From the NCBI GenBank assembly GCA_902766805.1, contig CACXFF010000290.1, positions 1 through 5,339 of the forward strand: a stretch of DNA of 5,339 nucleotides, in the 5' to 3' direction. The first letter of the stretch is position 1; each line of letters opens with the position of its first letter. Positions 1 to 5,339 of the stretch are shown here, piece after piece. Source of the DNA: an uncultured Coriobacteriaceae bacterium. Lineage in GTDB: Bacteria; Actinomycetota; Coriobacteriia; Coriobacteriales; Atopobiaceae. Both the position numbers and the translations under genes were made by a program. Under the pieces are notes generated by a model. It made no database searches and had not been told where the DNA came from. It was given only the letters and a program-made list of their open reading frames with translations.

Positions 1-174
1 CTCGCGCTCAACACCGCGATCATGTGGCTGGCGTCGGAGGCCTTCGTCGCGGCGGGCGTGGACTACGAGCACAGCAAGTGGTACCTGCTGGTCAAGGTGG
101 GGGCCACGGCCCTGGTGGGACTCTGGAATTTCTTCTCACGCCGCCACTGGCTGGATGCGGAGGCACGCTCATGA
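1..174 (+). CDS. GtrA-family membrane protein, C-terminal 57 residues (5' end outside window)
   Basis: Reading from base 1 gives 57 codons ending at TGA 172-174. The piece has two hydrophobic stretches, residues about 2-19 and 31-48. The second runs through WYLLVKVGATALVGLWNFF and is followed by a basic SRRHW end. The pattern K-x(3)-T-x(5)-WNF-x(2)-RR-x-W just before the C-terminus is the typical ending of GtrA-like proteins. These are small four-helix membrane proteins thought to help move polyprenyl-phosphate-linked sugars across the membrane for glycosylation of cell-surface polymers. The stop overlaps the start of mnmA by 4 bp (ATGA), so the two genes are probably co-transcribed and translationally coupled. 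Only about half of a usual GtrA protein is visible, so a fusion to a glycosyltransferase upstream cannot be excluded. The family call is by motif recognition only. Confidence 0.7.
   Translation, partial: LALNTAIMWLASEAFVAAGVDYEHSKWYLLVKVGATALVGLWNFFSRRHWLDAEARS
159..163 (+). promoter_or_regulatory. Ribosome binding site that decides the mnmA start
   Basis: GGAGG lies 7 nt before ATG 171-173, inside the end of the upstream GtrA-like gene. Strong Shine-Dalgarno matching, good spacing and the ATGA overlap together favour ATG 171. The same frame is open further upstream, with an ATG at 24, but that segment coincides with the GtrA-like coding frame and gives a low-complexity protein unlike MnmA. 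Confidence 0.8.
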
Positions 175-1382
175 GCGACGCAGCAACCCGACCGATCGTG
201 CCCGACGCCCAGGTTGCGCCCGACGCCCCGGCACAGCCCGCCGACCTCGCCGAAGCCGCCTTTGCCCGCGTACGAGCCGAGCTGGCCGGCCGCCCTCGTG
301 GCAAGGTGCTCGTGGCGATGAGCGGTGGCGTGGACTCGTCGGCCACCGCCGCGTTGCTCCTGCGCGCGGGCTTCGACTGCGTGGGCGTCACGATGCGCCT
401 CTACGACCACGCGATCCCCGGCTCGAGGACCTGCTGCAGCGTGAGCGACATCTTGGACGCGCGCGCCGTGTGTGCCAGCTTGGGCATCGCCCATGAGACG
501 CTCGACCTACGGGAGCGTTTCGCACGTACGGTGATCGCGGATTTTGTGCGCGGCTACGAAGCGGGCCTCACTCCCAACCCTTGCGTGGAGTGCAACCGCG
601 TGCTCAAGCTCGGCCTGCTGGACGCCTATGCCCGCGAGCAGGGTTGTGCCTACCTTGCCACTGGCCACTATGCGCGCACGCAGCTCGGGCCGCACGGCAC
701 GGGCGTGCTGCTGCGCGCCGCCGACGTAGCCAAAGACCAGAGCTACGTGTTGTACCACGCCACGCCGGCGTCTCTGGCGCGTCTGCTCCTGCCGTTGGGT
801 TGCCTGACCAAGGCCGAGGCGCGCGCCGTGGCGCAGGAGAGCGGCTTGGGCACCGCGCGCAAGGGTGAGAGCCAAGACATCTGCTTCGTGCCGGACGGCG
901 ACTACGCGGGCTTCCTGGCGTCCCGTGGCGCCGCGGGACTCGATTCCGGCGCCATCGTCGACGTCCAAGGCGCGCGGCTTGGCACGCACCAAGGCCTGGC
1001 GCGCTATACCATTGGCCAACGCAAAGGCTTGGGCGTGGCCTGCGGGCGGCGTCTCTACGTGGTGGCCAAGGACCGCGCGCGCAACGAGCTGGTGCTCGGA
1101 GACGCGCGCGACCTGGAGCGCGGGAGCCTGCGCGCCACGGCAATGAACTGGTTGGAGGACCCGGAGCAGGCCACGCGCGGGGAGCTGCAGGCCATGCTGC
1201 GCTATCACGGGAGCCTGAGCGCGGTGCGCGTGCTGGCCAAGGGCGCGGCGGCCAATCCGTGGGGCAGCGTGGAAGCGCGGGCCATCAGCCAGCCATTCGC
1301 CTATGTGGCGCCCGGTCAGTCGCTCGTGCTCTACGCGGGGGACCGCGTGGTGGCGGGCGGCCTCATCGCGGCGGACGCCTAG
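171..1382 (+). CDS. mnmA: tRNA-specific 2-thiouridylase MnmA (TrmU)
   Basis: A 403-residue cytoplasmic enzyme. It adenylates and then thiolates C2 of the wobble uridine U34 in tRNA-Lys, -Glu and -Gln, using persulfide sulfur from a cysteine desulfurase or relay. Visible motifs, numbered from ATG 171: the PP-loop ATP site SGGVDSS (51-57); TCCS (87-90); NPCVECN (136-142) with the predicted catalytic Cys138 and a second Cys141; ATGHYAR (163-169); KDQSYVLY (188-195); SQDICFV (234-240) with the partner Cys238 that carries the persulfide; and YTIGQRKGLG (279-288) entering the central and C-terminal beta-barrel domains. Both catalytic cysteines are present, so it should be active. The oddity is the N-terminus: the PP-loop usually starts around residue 10-15, but here it is preceded by about 45 residues rich in Ala, Pro and Asp. 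Start 171 is backed by GGAGG at 159-163 and the 4-bp overlap with the upstream gene. GTG 198 is the only plausible alternative further in. Confidence 0.96.
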   Translation: MSDAATRPIVPDAQVAPDAPAQPADLAEAAFARVRAELAGRPRGKVLVAMSGGVDSSATAALLLRAGFDCVGVTMRLYDHAIPGSRTCCSVSDILDARAVCASLGIAHETLDLRERFARTVIADFVRGYEAGLTPNPCVECNRVLKLGLLDAYAREQGCAYLATGHYARTQLGPHGTGVLLRAADVAKDQSYVLYHATPASLARLLLPLGCLTKAEARAVAQESGLGTARKGESQDICFVPDGDYAGFLASRGAAGLDSGAIVDVQGARLGTHQGLARYTIGQRKGLGVACGRRLYVVAKDRARNELVLGDARDLERGSLRATAMNWLEDPEQATRGELQAMLRYHGSLSAVRVLAKGAAANPWGSVEARAISQPFAYVAPGQSLVLYAGDRVVAGGLIAADA

Positions 1383-1395
1383 GGCCGAGTCTTTG

Positions 1396-1449
1396 CCAGC
1401 GCGCTGCAGGGGTGCCGGCCTGTGCCGTGGAACCGCTTGGGCGCGCTGG
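1396..1449 (+). terminator. Inverted repeat after mnmA, possible weak terminator
   Basis: CCAGCGCGC (1396-1404) is perfectly complementary to GCGCGCTGG (1441-1449), starting 13 bp after the mnmA stop. The 36-nt loop can form a small inner hairpin (CAGG 1407-1410 with CCTG 1419-1422). Only a short TGTTT follows, so it is a poor match to a classical intrinsic terminator, and the long loop weakens it further. It could end or attenuate the GtrA-mnmA transcript, or protect its 3' end. A chance repeat in GC-rich DNA is also possible. Confidence 0.35.
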
Positions 1450-1506
1450 TGTTTCAGAGGATGTACCTTCACCAAAGACTTAATGGTTTTTGGGCGCTAC
1501 CTTGCG

Positions 1507-1512
1507 TATCAT
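1507..1512 (+). promoter_or_regulatory. Possible -10 box for the c-di-GMP gene
   Basis: TATCAT matches TATAAT at 5 of 6 positions. It sits in the locally AT-richer part of the intergenic region, about 85 nt before the start codon. No convincing -35 hexamer lies 16-18 nt upstream; that stretch reads as T-rich ATGGTTTTTG. The rest of 1383-1595 holds no gene; it contains the inverted repeat at 1396-1449 and the hairpin at 1527-1556. Confidence 0.25.
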
Positions 1513-1526
1513 TTTCAGAATAGGCA

Positions 1527-1556
1527 GGGCGAGAACTGGTAAGAACCACTCCGCCC
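1527..1556 (+). promoter_or_regulatory. Imperfect hairpin in the leader of the c-di-GMP gene
   Basis: GGGCGAG (1527-1533) pairs with CTCCGCCC (1549-1556) with one bulged C. After a short internal asymmetry (AAC on the 5' side, nothing on the 3' side), TGGT (1537-1540) pairs with ACCA (1545-1548) around an AAGA loop. No T-tract follows, so it is not a terminator. It ends 39 nt before the start codon and about 20 nt before the ribosome binding site, so it could act as a leader RNA structure or, as DNA, an operator. It does not match the c-di-GMP-I (GEMM) riboswitch consensus as I know it. Confidence 0.35.
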
Positions 1557-1578
1557 ATCATTACGTGTCAATGGTATC

Positions 1579-1585
1579 AAGGGAG
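1579..1585 (+). promoter_or_regulatory. Ribosome binding site of the c-di-GMP gene
   Basis: AAGGGAG lies 10 nt before ATG 1596. The frame upstream of this ATG has no other ATG, GTG or TTG before the in-frame TAG at 1521-1523, which makes 1596 the only standard start. Confidence 0.65.
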
Positions 1586-1595
1586 CTGCTTCACC

Positions 1596-4500
1596 ATGAA
1601 TTCACGCTGTGACGACTTTGCTGCCCAAGGGGATGATGCTTCGAACCAACCCGGCCCGTCAGCCGGCCGTCCGGGTCCGCAAGGTCCCATGGGCGGCCCT
1701 CCCGCTGGCGCTTCTGGTCCCATGGGCGGTCCGGGTCCGCAAGGTCCCATGGGCGGCCCTCCCGTCAATGCTTCTGGCTCGATCGGCGGCCCCCCTCCTG
1801 GGCCCGATCCTTCCTCTGGAGCGCTCACCCCTGCGGCGTTCGGCATGGCCTACGCGCAAATGCTTGGCGCCAGCCAGCTCGACCCACATGCCAAGCTCGC
1901 GATATGGTTCATCGACATCCGCAACTTCCGCTCCATCAATCCCAAGTACGGCTTTGCCGCGGGCAACCAGGTGCTCCAGGCCGTGGCCCGCTCCATCCGC
2001 GCGTGCCTGTGCCACGACCTTCCCGTCGCCCGTCTCGGCGGAGACCGCTTCATCCTGCTGACGCAGGGTTTGGACTTCGACCAGGCGAGCGAGGCCTTCG
2101 AGGCCATGGCCCAGCGCGCGGCCGAGCTGACCAATGCTCTCGACATCGACTACCAGCTCGTCTTTTCGGCGGGCATCTACTACCTGCGCGCCGACGACTT
2201 CGACGATCCCAGCTTCTCGCGTCCGCTCGACTACGCGTCCATCGCGCACCGCAAGGCCCACGAGGAGCCTCGGAACAGTCTGCTGCGCTTCACGGACGAA
2301 GACCTCGAGCGCGACAACCGCCGCATCACCATCGAGCAGTCGGTGGAGCAGGCGCTGTCGACGGGCGAGATACAGGTGTGGTTCCAGCCGCAGATCGACT
2401 ACACCTACGGCGAGGTCATCGGCGCCGAGGCGCTCGCCCGTTGGCATCATCATGAGCTGGGCTGGATTGGCCCCGACGAGTTCATCCCCGTGCTCGAGGC
2501 CTGCGGCAAGGTGCATGACCTGGACCTCTACGTCTGGGAGGAGGCCTGTCGCTGCGCCGGCCGCTGGCGCAGCGTGGCGGACGGTCGCCCGGTGCCCATC
2601 TCGGTGAATGTCTCGCGCACCGAGATGTTCGAGCCCGGCCTCATCGAGCATTTCGTGGCGCTGCGCGACAAGTACGACCTGCCCAAAGGCAGCCTGCACC
2701 TGGAGGTCACGGAGAGTGCCTTCGTGGAGGAGGCCGCCCGGCTCTACGCGGTGATCGAGGAGCTGCGTGCCAACAGCCTCATGGTGGAGATGGACGACTT
2801 CGGCAGCGGCCTGTCGTCGCTCACCATGCTCAAGGACGTGCCTGTGGACGTGGTCAAGCTCGACATGGGCTTCATGCGCAGCACCGTGTCGGAGAGCCGT
2901 GGCGGCGTGGTGCTGGGTTCGGTCATCCGCATGCTGCAGGGTTTGGACACGCCCATCATCGCCGAGGGCGTGGAGACGCTGGAGCAGGCCGAGTTGCTCA
3001 AGAACATGGGCTGTCACCTCATGCAGGGCTACCATTTCTCGCGCCCCATGCCACGGGACGACTTCGAGGAGTACATGGCCACGAACAGCTTCGTGGAGAA
3101 CACGCGGCGCCGCGAGCGCATGAACTCCCACATAGACGACCTGCTGAGCGTGGACCCGGCCTCCTCGTACCTCTTCAACCATGCCATCGGCGGCACCTGC
3201 TTCTTTTTTGCGGGGGAGGGCACGAGCGAGTCCATCTTGGCCAATGACCAGTTCTACGAGGAGTGCGGCCTGCACCGCGATGACTTCGGCGAGTCCAAGA
3301 TCAACCCCATCGAAGAGGTTGATCCGGTGTTCCGTCCCACGATGTGGCGCGCGGCGGCCGAGGCTCACGAGCACGGCAGCGCCCTGTGCACCGCGCGCGT
3401 GACCAAGACGGGCCGTTGGCTCGAGTGCGTGATCCGCTTTTTGGGCGAGAGCGCGCGGGGCAACGTCTACTCGCTCAACATCCTGCGTTCGGGCACGGAG
3501 CAGCCGCAGTACCTGGCCGGTGCGCCCGAAGAGCGCGACGAGGCCTGGAACATCGACATGCTCGCCCACCTGGTGCCTCACGGCTTCATCAAGTGTGACC
3601 TGTCCGACGGCATGCTGATCAACTACATAAGCCCCGAGTTGCTGGAAAGCAGCGGCCTGTCGCAGGCAGAGTTCCTGCGCATCTTCCACAATTCGCTTTC
3701 CGAGGCCATTGTCCCGGCCGATCGCGCCGGCTTCGCCGAGGAGGTGCGCGGGAGCAAGCAGACGGGCAGGTCTTTCAGCGCCGAGCTGCGCCTGCGCTGT
3801 GGGTACAACGCCACGCGTTCGGTGCGTCTGGTGGCCAAGGTCTGCTCCGACGAGATGGGTGGCAAGTGGCTCTACGTCCTCATCCTCGTCTTGGGTGACC
3901 CGAGCGACGCCCATGAGGCGGACGATGGTCGCTCCGAGACCAAAGCGCAGTCCTTTGACTACGACTTCCAGTCCGACTATCTGACGGTCCGCCTGCGCAA
4001 TCCCGACGGTTCGGTCGAGGAGCACGGCTGCGACCACTGGATGAGCAAGCTCGACGGCGACAACGACAAGATTGCCCCTGGCAGCACCGCGCGCCTGTCG
4101 GCCATGGTGCGTGACCTGCGCTCGCATCCCTCCACGGGCTTCGTGGACATCAAGTGCGTCCTGCGTCCCGAGCTGGGCATGCGCTGGTACCACGTCAACT
4201 ACAAGTGCGAGGCCGACGAGAGCGGCCGCGCCACGGTCGTCCACGCCTACGCCCGTGACGCCAACGACCAGATGGGCTCGGCGCGCTGGTGGCGCCAGCA
4301 GGCCGAGACTGACCAGCTCACGGGCTTGGCCAACCGCAACACCATCGAGCAGGAGATCAATTTCGCCGTGCACACGCAGGGCGGCGGCATGATTTTCATG
4401 GTGGACTTGGACGGCTTCAAGCGCGTGAATGACGAGCTGGGACACCTGGCCGGCGACGCGCTGCTGCGCGACATCGCCGTGGCCCTGCGCGGCTCGCTGC

Positions 4501-4784
4501 GCGACGGCGACGTGCTGGGCCGCTACGGCGGCGACGAGTTCGTGGCCTTCGTGCCCCATGCCGGCCGTCCCGACCTGGAGCTGGTCGTGCGTCGGGCACA
4601 GCAGCTCATCGACGCGGTCGCGCAGGTGCGCGCGGCCGATGGCTCCGAGGCTGCATGCAGCGTGGGCGTCGCCGTCTTCGCCTCGCGCGACGTCACCTTC
4701 TACAACCTGTTGGAGGTCGCCGACCGCGCGCTGTACCAGAGCAAAAACCGCGGCAAGGGCATCTATACGGTGCTGGAGGTCTAA
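1596..4784 (+). CDS. Dual c-di-GMP enzyme: degenerate GGDEF - EAL - PAS x3 - GGDEF
   Basis: A 1062-residue protein with no signal peptide or membrane helix, so probably cytoplasmic. Order: Gly/Pro-rich repeat (about 18-71). Degenerate GGDEF domain (about 85-235) with GGDRF at 148-152, FIDIRNF in place of the usual D-x-D motif, and no RxxD site. EAL phosphodiesterase domain (about 244-495) with EAL 278-280, N338 (VNVS), E370/E373 (LEVTE), DDFGSG 400-405, K421 (VKLD), EGVE 457-460 and QGY 477-479, so it should hydrolyse c-di-GMP to pGpG. Three PAS-like modules (about 522-630, 650-767 and 786-888); the middle one is the clearest. C-terminal diguanylate cyclase (about 904-1062) with TDQLTGLANR (905-914), DLDGFK (937-942), intact GGDEF 978-982 and inhibitory RxxD (RDGD 969-972). 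Predicted to both make and break c-di-GMP under PAS control. The ligand is unknown; no Cys or His clearly marks a heme or flavin site. PAS boundaries are approximate. Usual tandem proteins run PAS-GGDEF-EAL; this order is reversed, with a second cyclase added. Confidence 0.93.
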   Translation: MNSRCDDFAAQGDDASNQPGPSAGRPGPQGPMGGPPAGASGPMGGPGPQGPMGGPPVNASGSIGGPPPGPDPSSGALTPAAFGMAYAQMLGASQLDPHAKLAIWFIDIRNFRSINPKYGFAAGNQVLQAVARSIRACLCHDLPVARLGGDRFILLTQGLDFDQASEAFEAMAQRAAELTNALDIDYQLVFSAGIYYLRADDFDDPSFSRPLDYASIAHRKAHEEPRNSLLRFTDEDLERDNRRITIEQSVEQALSTGEIQVWFQPQIDYTYGEVIGAEALARWHHHELGWIGPDEFIPVLEACGKVHDLDLYVWEEACRCAGRWRSVADGRPVPISVNVSRTEMFEPGLIEHFVALRDKYDLPKGSLHLEVTESAFVEEAARLYAVIEELRANSLMVEMDDFGSGLSSLTMLKDVPVDVVKLDMGFMRSTVSESRGGVVLGSVIRMLQGLDTPIIAEGVETLEQAELLKNMGCHLMQGYHFSRPMPRDDFEEYMATNSFVENTRRRERMNSHIDDLLSVDPASSYLFNHAIGGTCFFFAGEGTSESILANDQFYEECGLHRDDFGESKINPIEEVDPVFRPTMWRAAAEAHEHGSALCTARVTKTGRWLECVIRFLGESARGNVYSLNILRSGTEQPQYLAGAPEERDEAWNIDMLAHLVPHGFIKCDLSDGMLINYISPELLESSGLSQAEFLRIFHNSLSEAIVPADRAGFAEEVRGSKQTGRSFSAELRLRCGYNATRSVRLVAKVCSDEMGGKWLYVLILVLGDPSDAHEADDGRSETKAQSFDYDFQSDYLTVRLRNPDGSVEEHGCDHWMSKLDGDNDKIAPGSTARLSAMVRDLRSHPSTGFVDIKCVLRPELGMRWYHVNYKCEADESGRATVVHAYARDANDQMGSARWWRQQAETDQLTGLANRNTIEQEINFAVHTQGGGMIFMVDLDGFKRVNDELGHLAGDALLRDIAVALRGSLRDGDVLGRYGGDEFVAFVPHAGRPDLELVVRRAQQLIDAVAQVRAADGSEAACSVGVAVFASRDVTFYNLLEVADRALYQSKNRGKGIYTVLEV
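1665..1784 (+). repeat. Two tandem 60-bp repeats encoding a collagen-like Gly/Pro segment
   Basis: Two in-frame 60-bp units (1665-1724 and 1725-1784) encode GRPGPQGPMGGPPAGASGPM and GGPGPQGPMGGPPVNASGSI, then a truncated third unit begins (GGPPPGPD). Bases 1669-1704 and 1729-1764 are identical over 36 bp. The core GGTCCCATGGGCGG occurs three times (1683-1696, 1716-1729, 1743-1756) and contains the palindrome CCATGG. Each unit holds about four Gly-X-Y triplets, like a very short collagen stretch. The segment is probably a flexible N-terminal tail, and its DNA identity makes copy number likely to vary between strains. Confidence 0.9.
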
Positions 4785-4811
4785 AGTTCCATCCGCGCTC
4801 GCGTGACGCAC

Positions 4812-4849
4812 AAGCCCGGTGGGCCCTGCCAGCCGGGCTTTCTTTGTTT
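4812..4849 (+). terminator. Intrinsic terminator after the c-di-GMP gene
   Basis: AAGCCCGG (4812-4819) pairs perfectly with CCGGGCTT (4833-4840). TGG (4820-4822) with CCA (4829-4831) extends the stem past one bulged G. The T-rich run TTTCTTTGTTT ends at 4849. It starts 28 nt after the TAA stop, is a classical rho-independent terminator, and separates the c-di-GMP gene from the next gene. Confidence 0.88.
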
Positions 4850-4895
4850 GGCCAAGGCCTTCCGCGGGTTGGCTGCGCTCTGGGGCCCGCGGCAT

Positions 4896-4901
4896 TACAA
4901 T
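4896..4901 (+). promoter_or_regulatory. Possible -10 box for the downstream membrane protein gene
   Basis: TACAAT matches TATAAT at 5 of 6 positions and lies between the terminator and the gene starting at 4963. No good -35 is seen at 16-18 nt; TTGGCT (4869-4874) is 21 nt away, which is too far for a standard sigma-70 promoter. A leader of roughly 55 nt would result. Confidence 0.3.
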
Positions 4902-4950
4902 GGGGGGACGTAAGGGATGCGGCACGCGTCGAGGAGTGTGGACGCGGGCG

Positions 4951-4956
4951 AGGGGG
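4951..4956 (+). promoter_or_regulatory. Ribosome binding site deciding a GTG start
   Basis: AGGGGG lies 6 nt before GTG 4963-4965. The frame is also open from ATG 4900, but that ATG has no Shine-Dalgarno, overlaps the TACAAT hexamer and would add an Arg/Gly-rich 21-residue stretch. GTG 4963 is therefore preferred. Confidence 0.55.
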
Positions 4957-4962
4957 CTTGGT

Positions 4963-5339
4963 GTGAACGGGTCGGTTGGCGCTCCATCCGCGCGACGTGC
5001 AAAGGGCATAGCATTGGACGCGGCGTTCGTCGTTCTGGGCACGCTGCTCAATCTGGCTGGCGCGCAGCTCGTCACGGCGCTCAAGCTGCCTCTTTTCCTG
5101 GACAGCTTTGGCACGGTCATTTCCGCCATGTGGGGCGGCGTGATTCCAGGCGTGGCCGTGGGCTACCTCACCAACGTCTTCAACAGCTTCTTCGACGAGT
5201 CCGCCCTGTATTACGGGCTGGTGAGCGTGGTCATCGCCGTGCTGGTCTCGGCGTTTGCCGATCACGGTTACTTCAAGGAGAGACGGACGGCCCTTCCCTG
5301 TATCGCTGTCGTCGGCGTAGCGAGCGGCGCGCTTTCCAC
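4963..5339 (+). CDS. Multi-helix membrane protein, sensor/ECF-S-like N-terminus (3' end outside window)
   Basis: From GTG 4963 the frame stays open to the window edge, giving 125 residues and an incomplete codon. A short basic N-terminus (SARRAKG) is followed by hydrophobic segments at about residues 17-40, 49-73 and 82-99, with a fourth starting near 111. The loop motif LKLPLFLDSFGTVISAMWGG, then PGVAVGYLTNVFNSF and ALYYGLVSVVIAVL, resembles a membrane module related in look to ECF transporter S components. That module also occurs as the N-terminal sensor of some histidine kinases, SpoIIE-type phosphatases and GGDEF proteins. Whether this gene is a transporter subunit or a sensor cannot be decided because the C-terminus is missing. 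It follows a strong terminator, so it probably has its own promoter. Base composition matches the neighbours. Confidence is high that this is a real membrane protein gene and modest for the family. Confidence 0.72.
   Translation, partial: MNGSVGAPSARRAKGIALDAAFVVLGTLLNLAGAQLVTALKLPLFLDSFGTVISAMWGGVIPGVAVGYLTNVFNSFFDESALYYGLVSVVIAVLVSAFADHGYFKERRTALPCIAVVGVASGALS

Noticed and set aside
24..170. Upstream extension of mnmA to ATG 24
   Set aside because: This stretch encodes the GtrA-like C-terminus in another frame, and the extension is Gly/Arg-rich and unlike MnmA. ATG 171 has a good ribosome binding site and the typical 4-bp overlap.
507..1475. 322-codon - strand frame opposite mnmA
   Set aside because: Arg/Ala/His-rich shadow of a high-GC gene, with no motif and no credible start region.
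1461..1523. 20-codon leader peptide frame (ATG 1461 to TAG 1521-1523)
   Set aside because: Its only purine-rich stretch abuts the ATG with no spacer, and the peptide has no run of codons suggesting attenuation.
1500..1595. c-di-GMP riboswitch in front of the c-di-GMP gene
   Set aside because: The leader lacks the conserved GEMM core and tetraloop-receptor features I would expect; only a single imperfect hairpin is visible.
1571..1612. Short frame from ATG 1571 overlapping the start of the c-di-GMP gene
   Set aside because: It has 13 codons and no Shine-Dalgarno, and its body contains the ribosome binding site of the real gene.
4900..4962. ATG 4900 as start of the last gene
   Set aside because: It has no ribosome binding site, overlaps a -10-like hexamer and adds a Gly/Arg-rich stretch; GTG 4963 with AGGGGG upstream fits better.
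1659..5129. Antisense open frame of 1156 codons on the - strand covering most of the c-di-GMP gene
   Set aside because: It is a shadow frame produced by GC-rich codon use. Its translation is His/Arg/Ala/Val-rich with no recognisable domain, while the + strand frame has complete EAL and GGDEF motifs.

Overview
The window is GC-rich DNA from a bacterium. All recognisable genes lie on the + strand and are densely packed, with strong G/C bias at third codon positions. The gene content, especially a large soluble multi-PAS GGDEF/EAL protein and a membrane-sensor-like gene, suggests a high-GC actinobacterium of the Coriobacteriia type. That placement is an impression from gene style only; no rRNA or other taxonomic marker is present.

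Layout. (1) Positions 1-174 hold the 3' end of a GtrA-family membrane protein gene. It overlaps by 4 bp (ATGA) with (2) mnmA (171-1382), the tRNA-uridine 2-thiolase, which has all its catalytic motifs and an unusual Ala/Pro-rich N-terminal extension of about 40 residues. (3) A 213-bp gene-free stretch (1383-1595) contains a 9-bp perfect inverted repeat just after mnmA, an AT-richer zone with a weak -10-like hexamer, and a leader hairpin at 1527-1556. (4) A 1062-residue cyclic-di-GMP protein (1596-4784) follows. Its order is Gly/Pro-rich collagen-like repeat, degenerate GGDEF (GGDRF), apparently active EAL, three PAS-like modules, then an intact GGDEF with an RxxD inhibitory site. (5) A clear intrinsic terminator lies at 4812-4849. 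(6) After an intergenic gap comes the 5' end of a membrane protein gene (from GTG 4963 off the window edge), which resembles the multi-helix sensory/ECF-S-like module found at the N-terminus of some signalling proteins.

How they fit together. The GtrA-like gene and mnmA look translationally coupled, although their functions (lipid-linked sugar translocation and tRNA modification) are unrelated. The c-di-GMP gene is probably its own transcription unit, with its own leader and a strong terminator. It should be able both to make and to degrade c-di-GMP, with PAS modules placed between the two activities. The last gene starts a new unit and may also be a signalling protein, but its output domain is outside the window.

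The most noteworthy item is the reversed, split architecture of the c-di-GMP protein together with its N-terminal collagen-like repeat, which is also a near-exact DNA tandem repeat (36 identical bp at a 60-bp period). I found no CRISPR array, mobile element, tRNA or rRNA.
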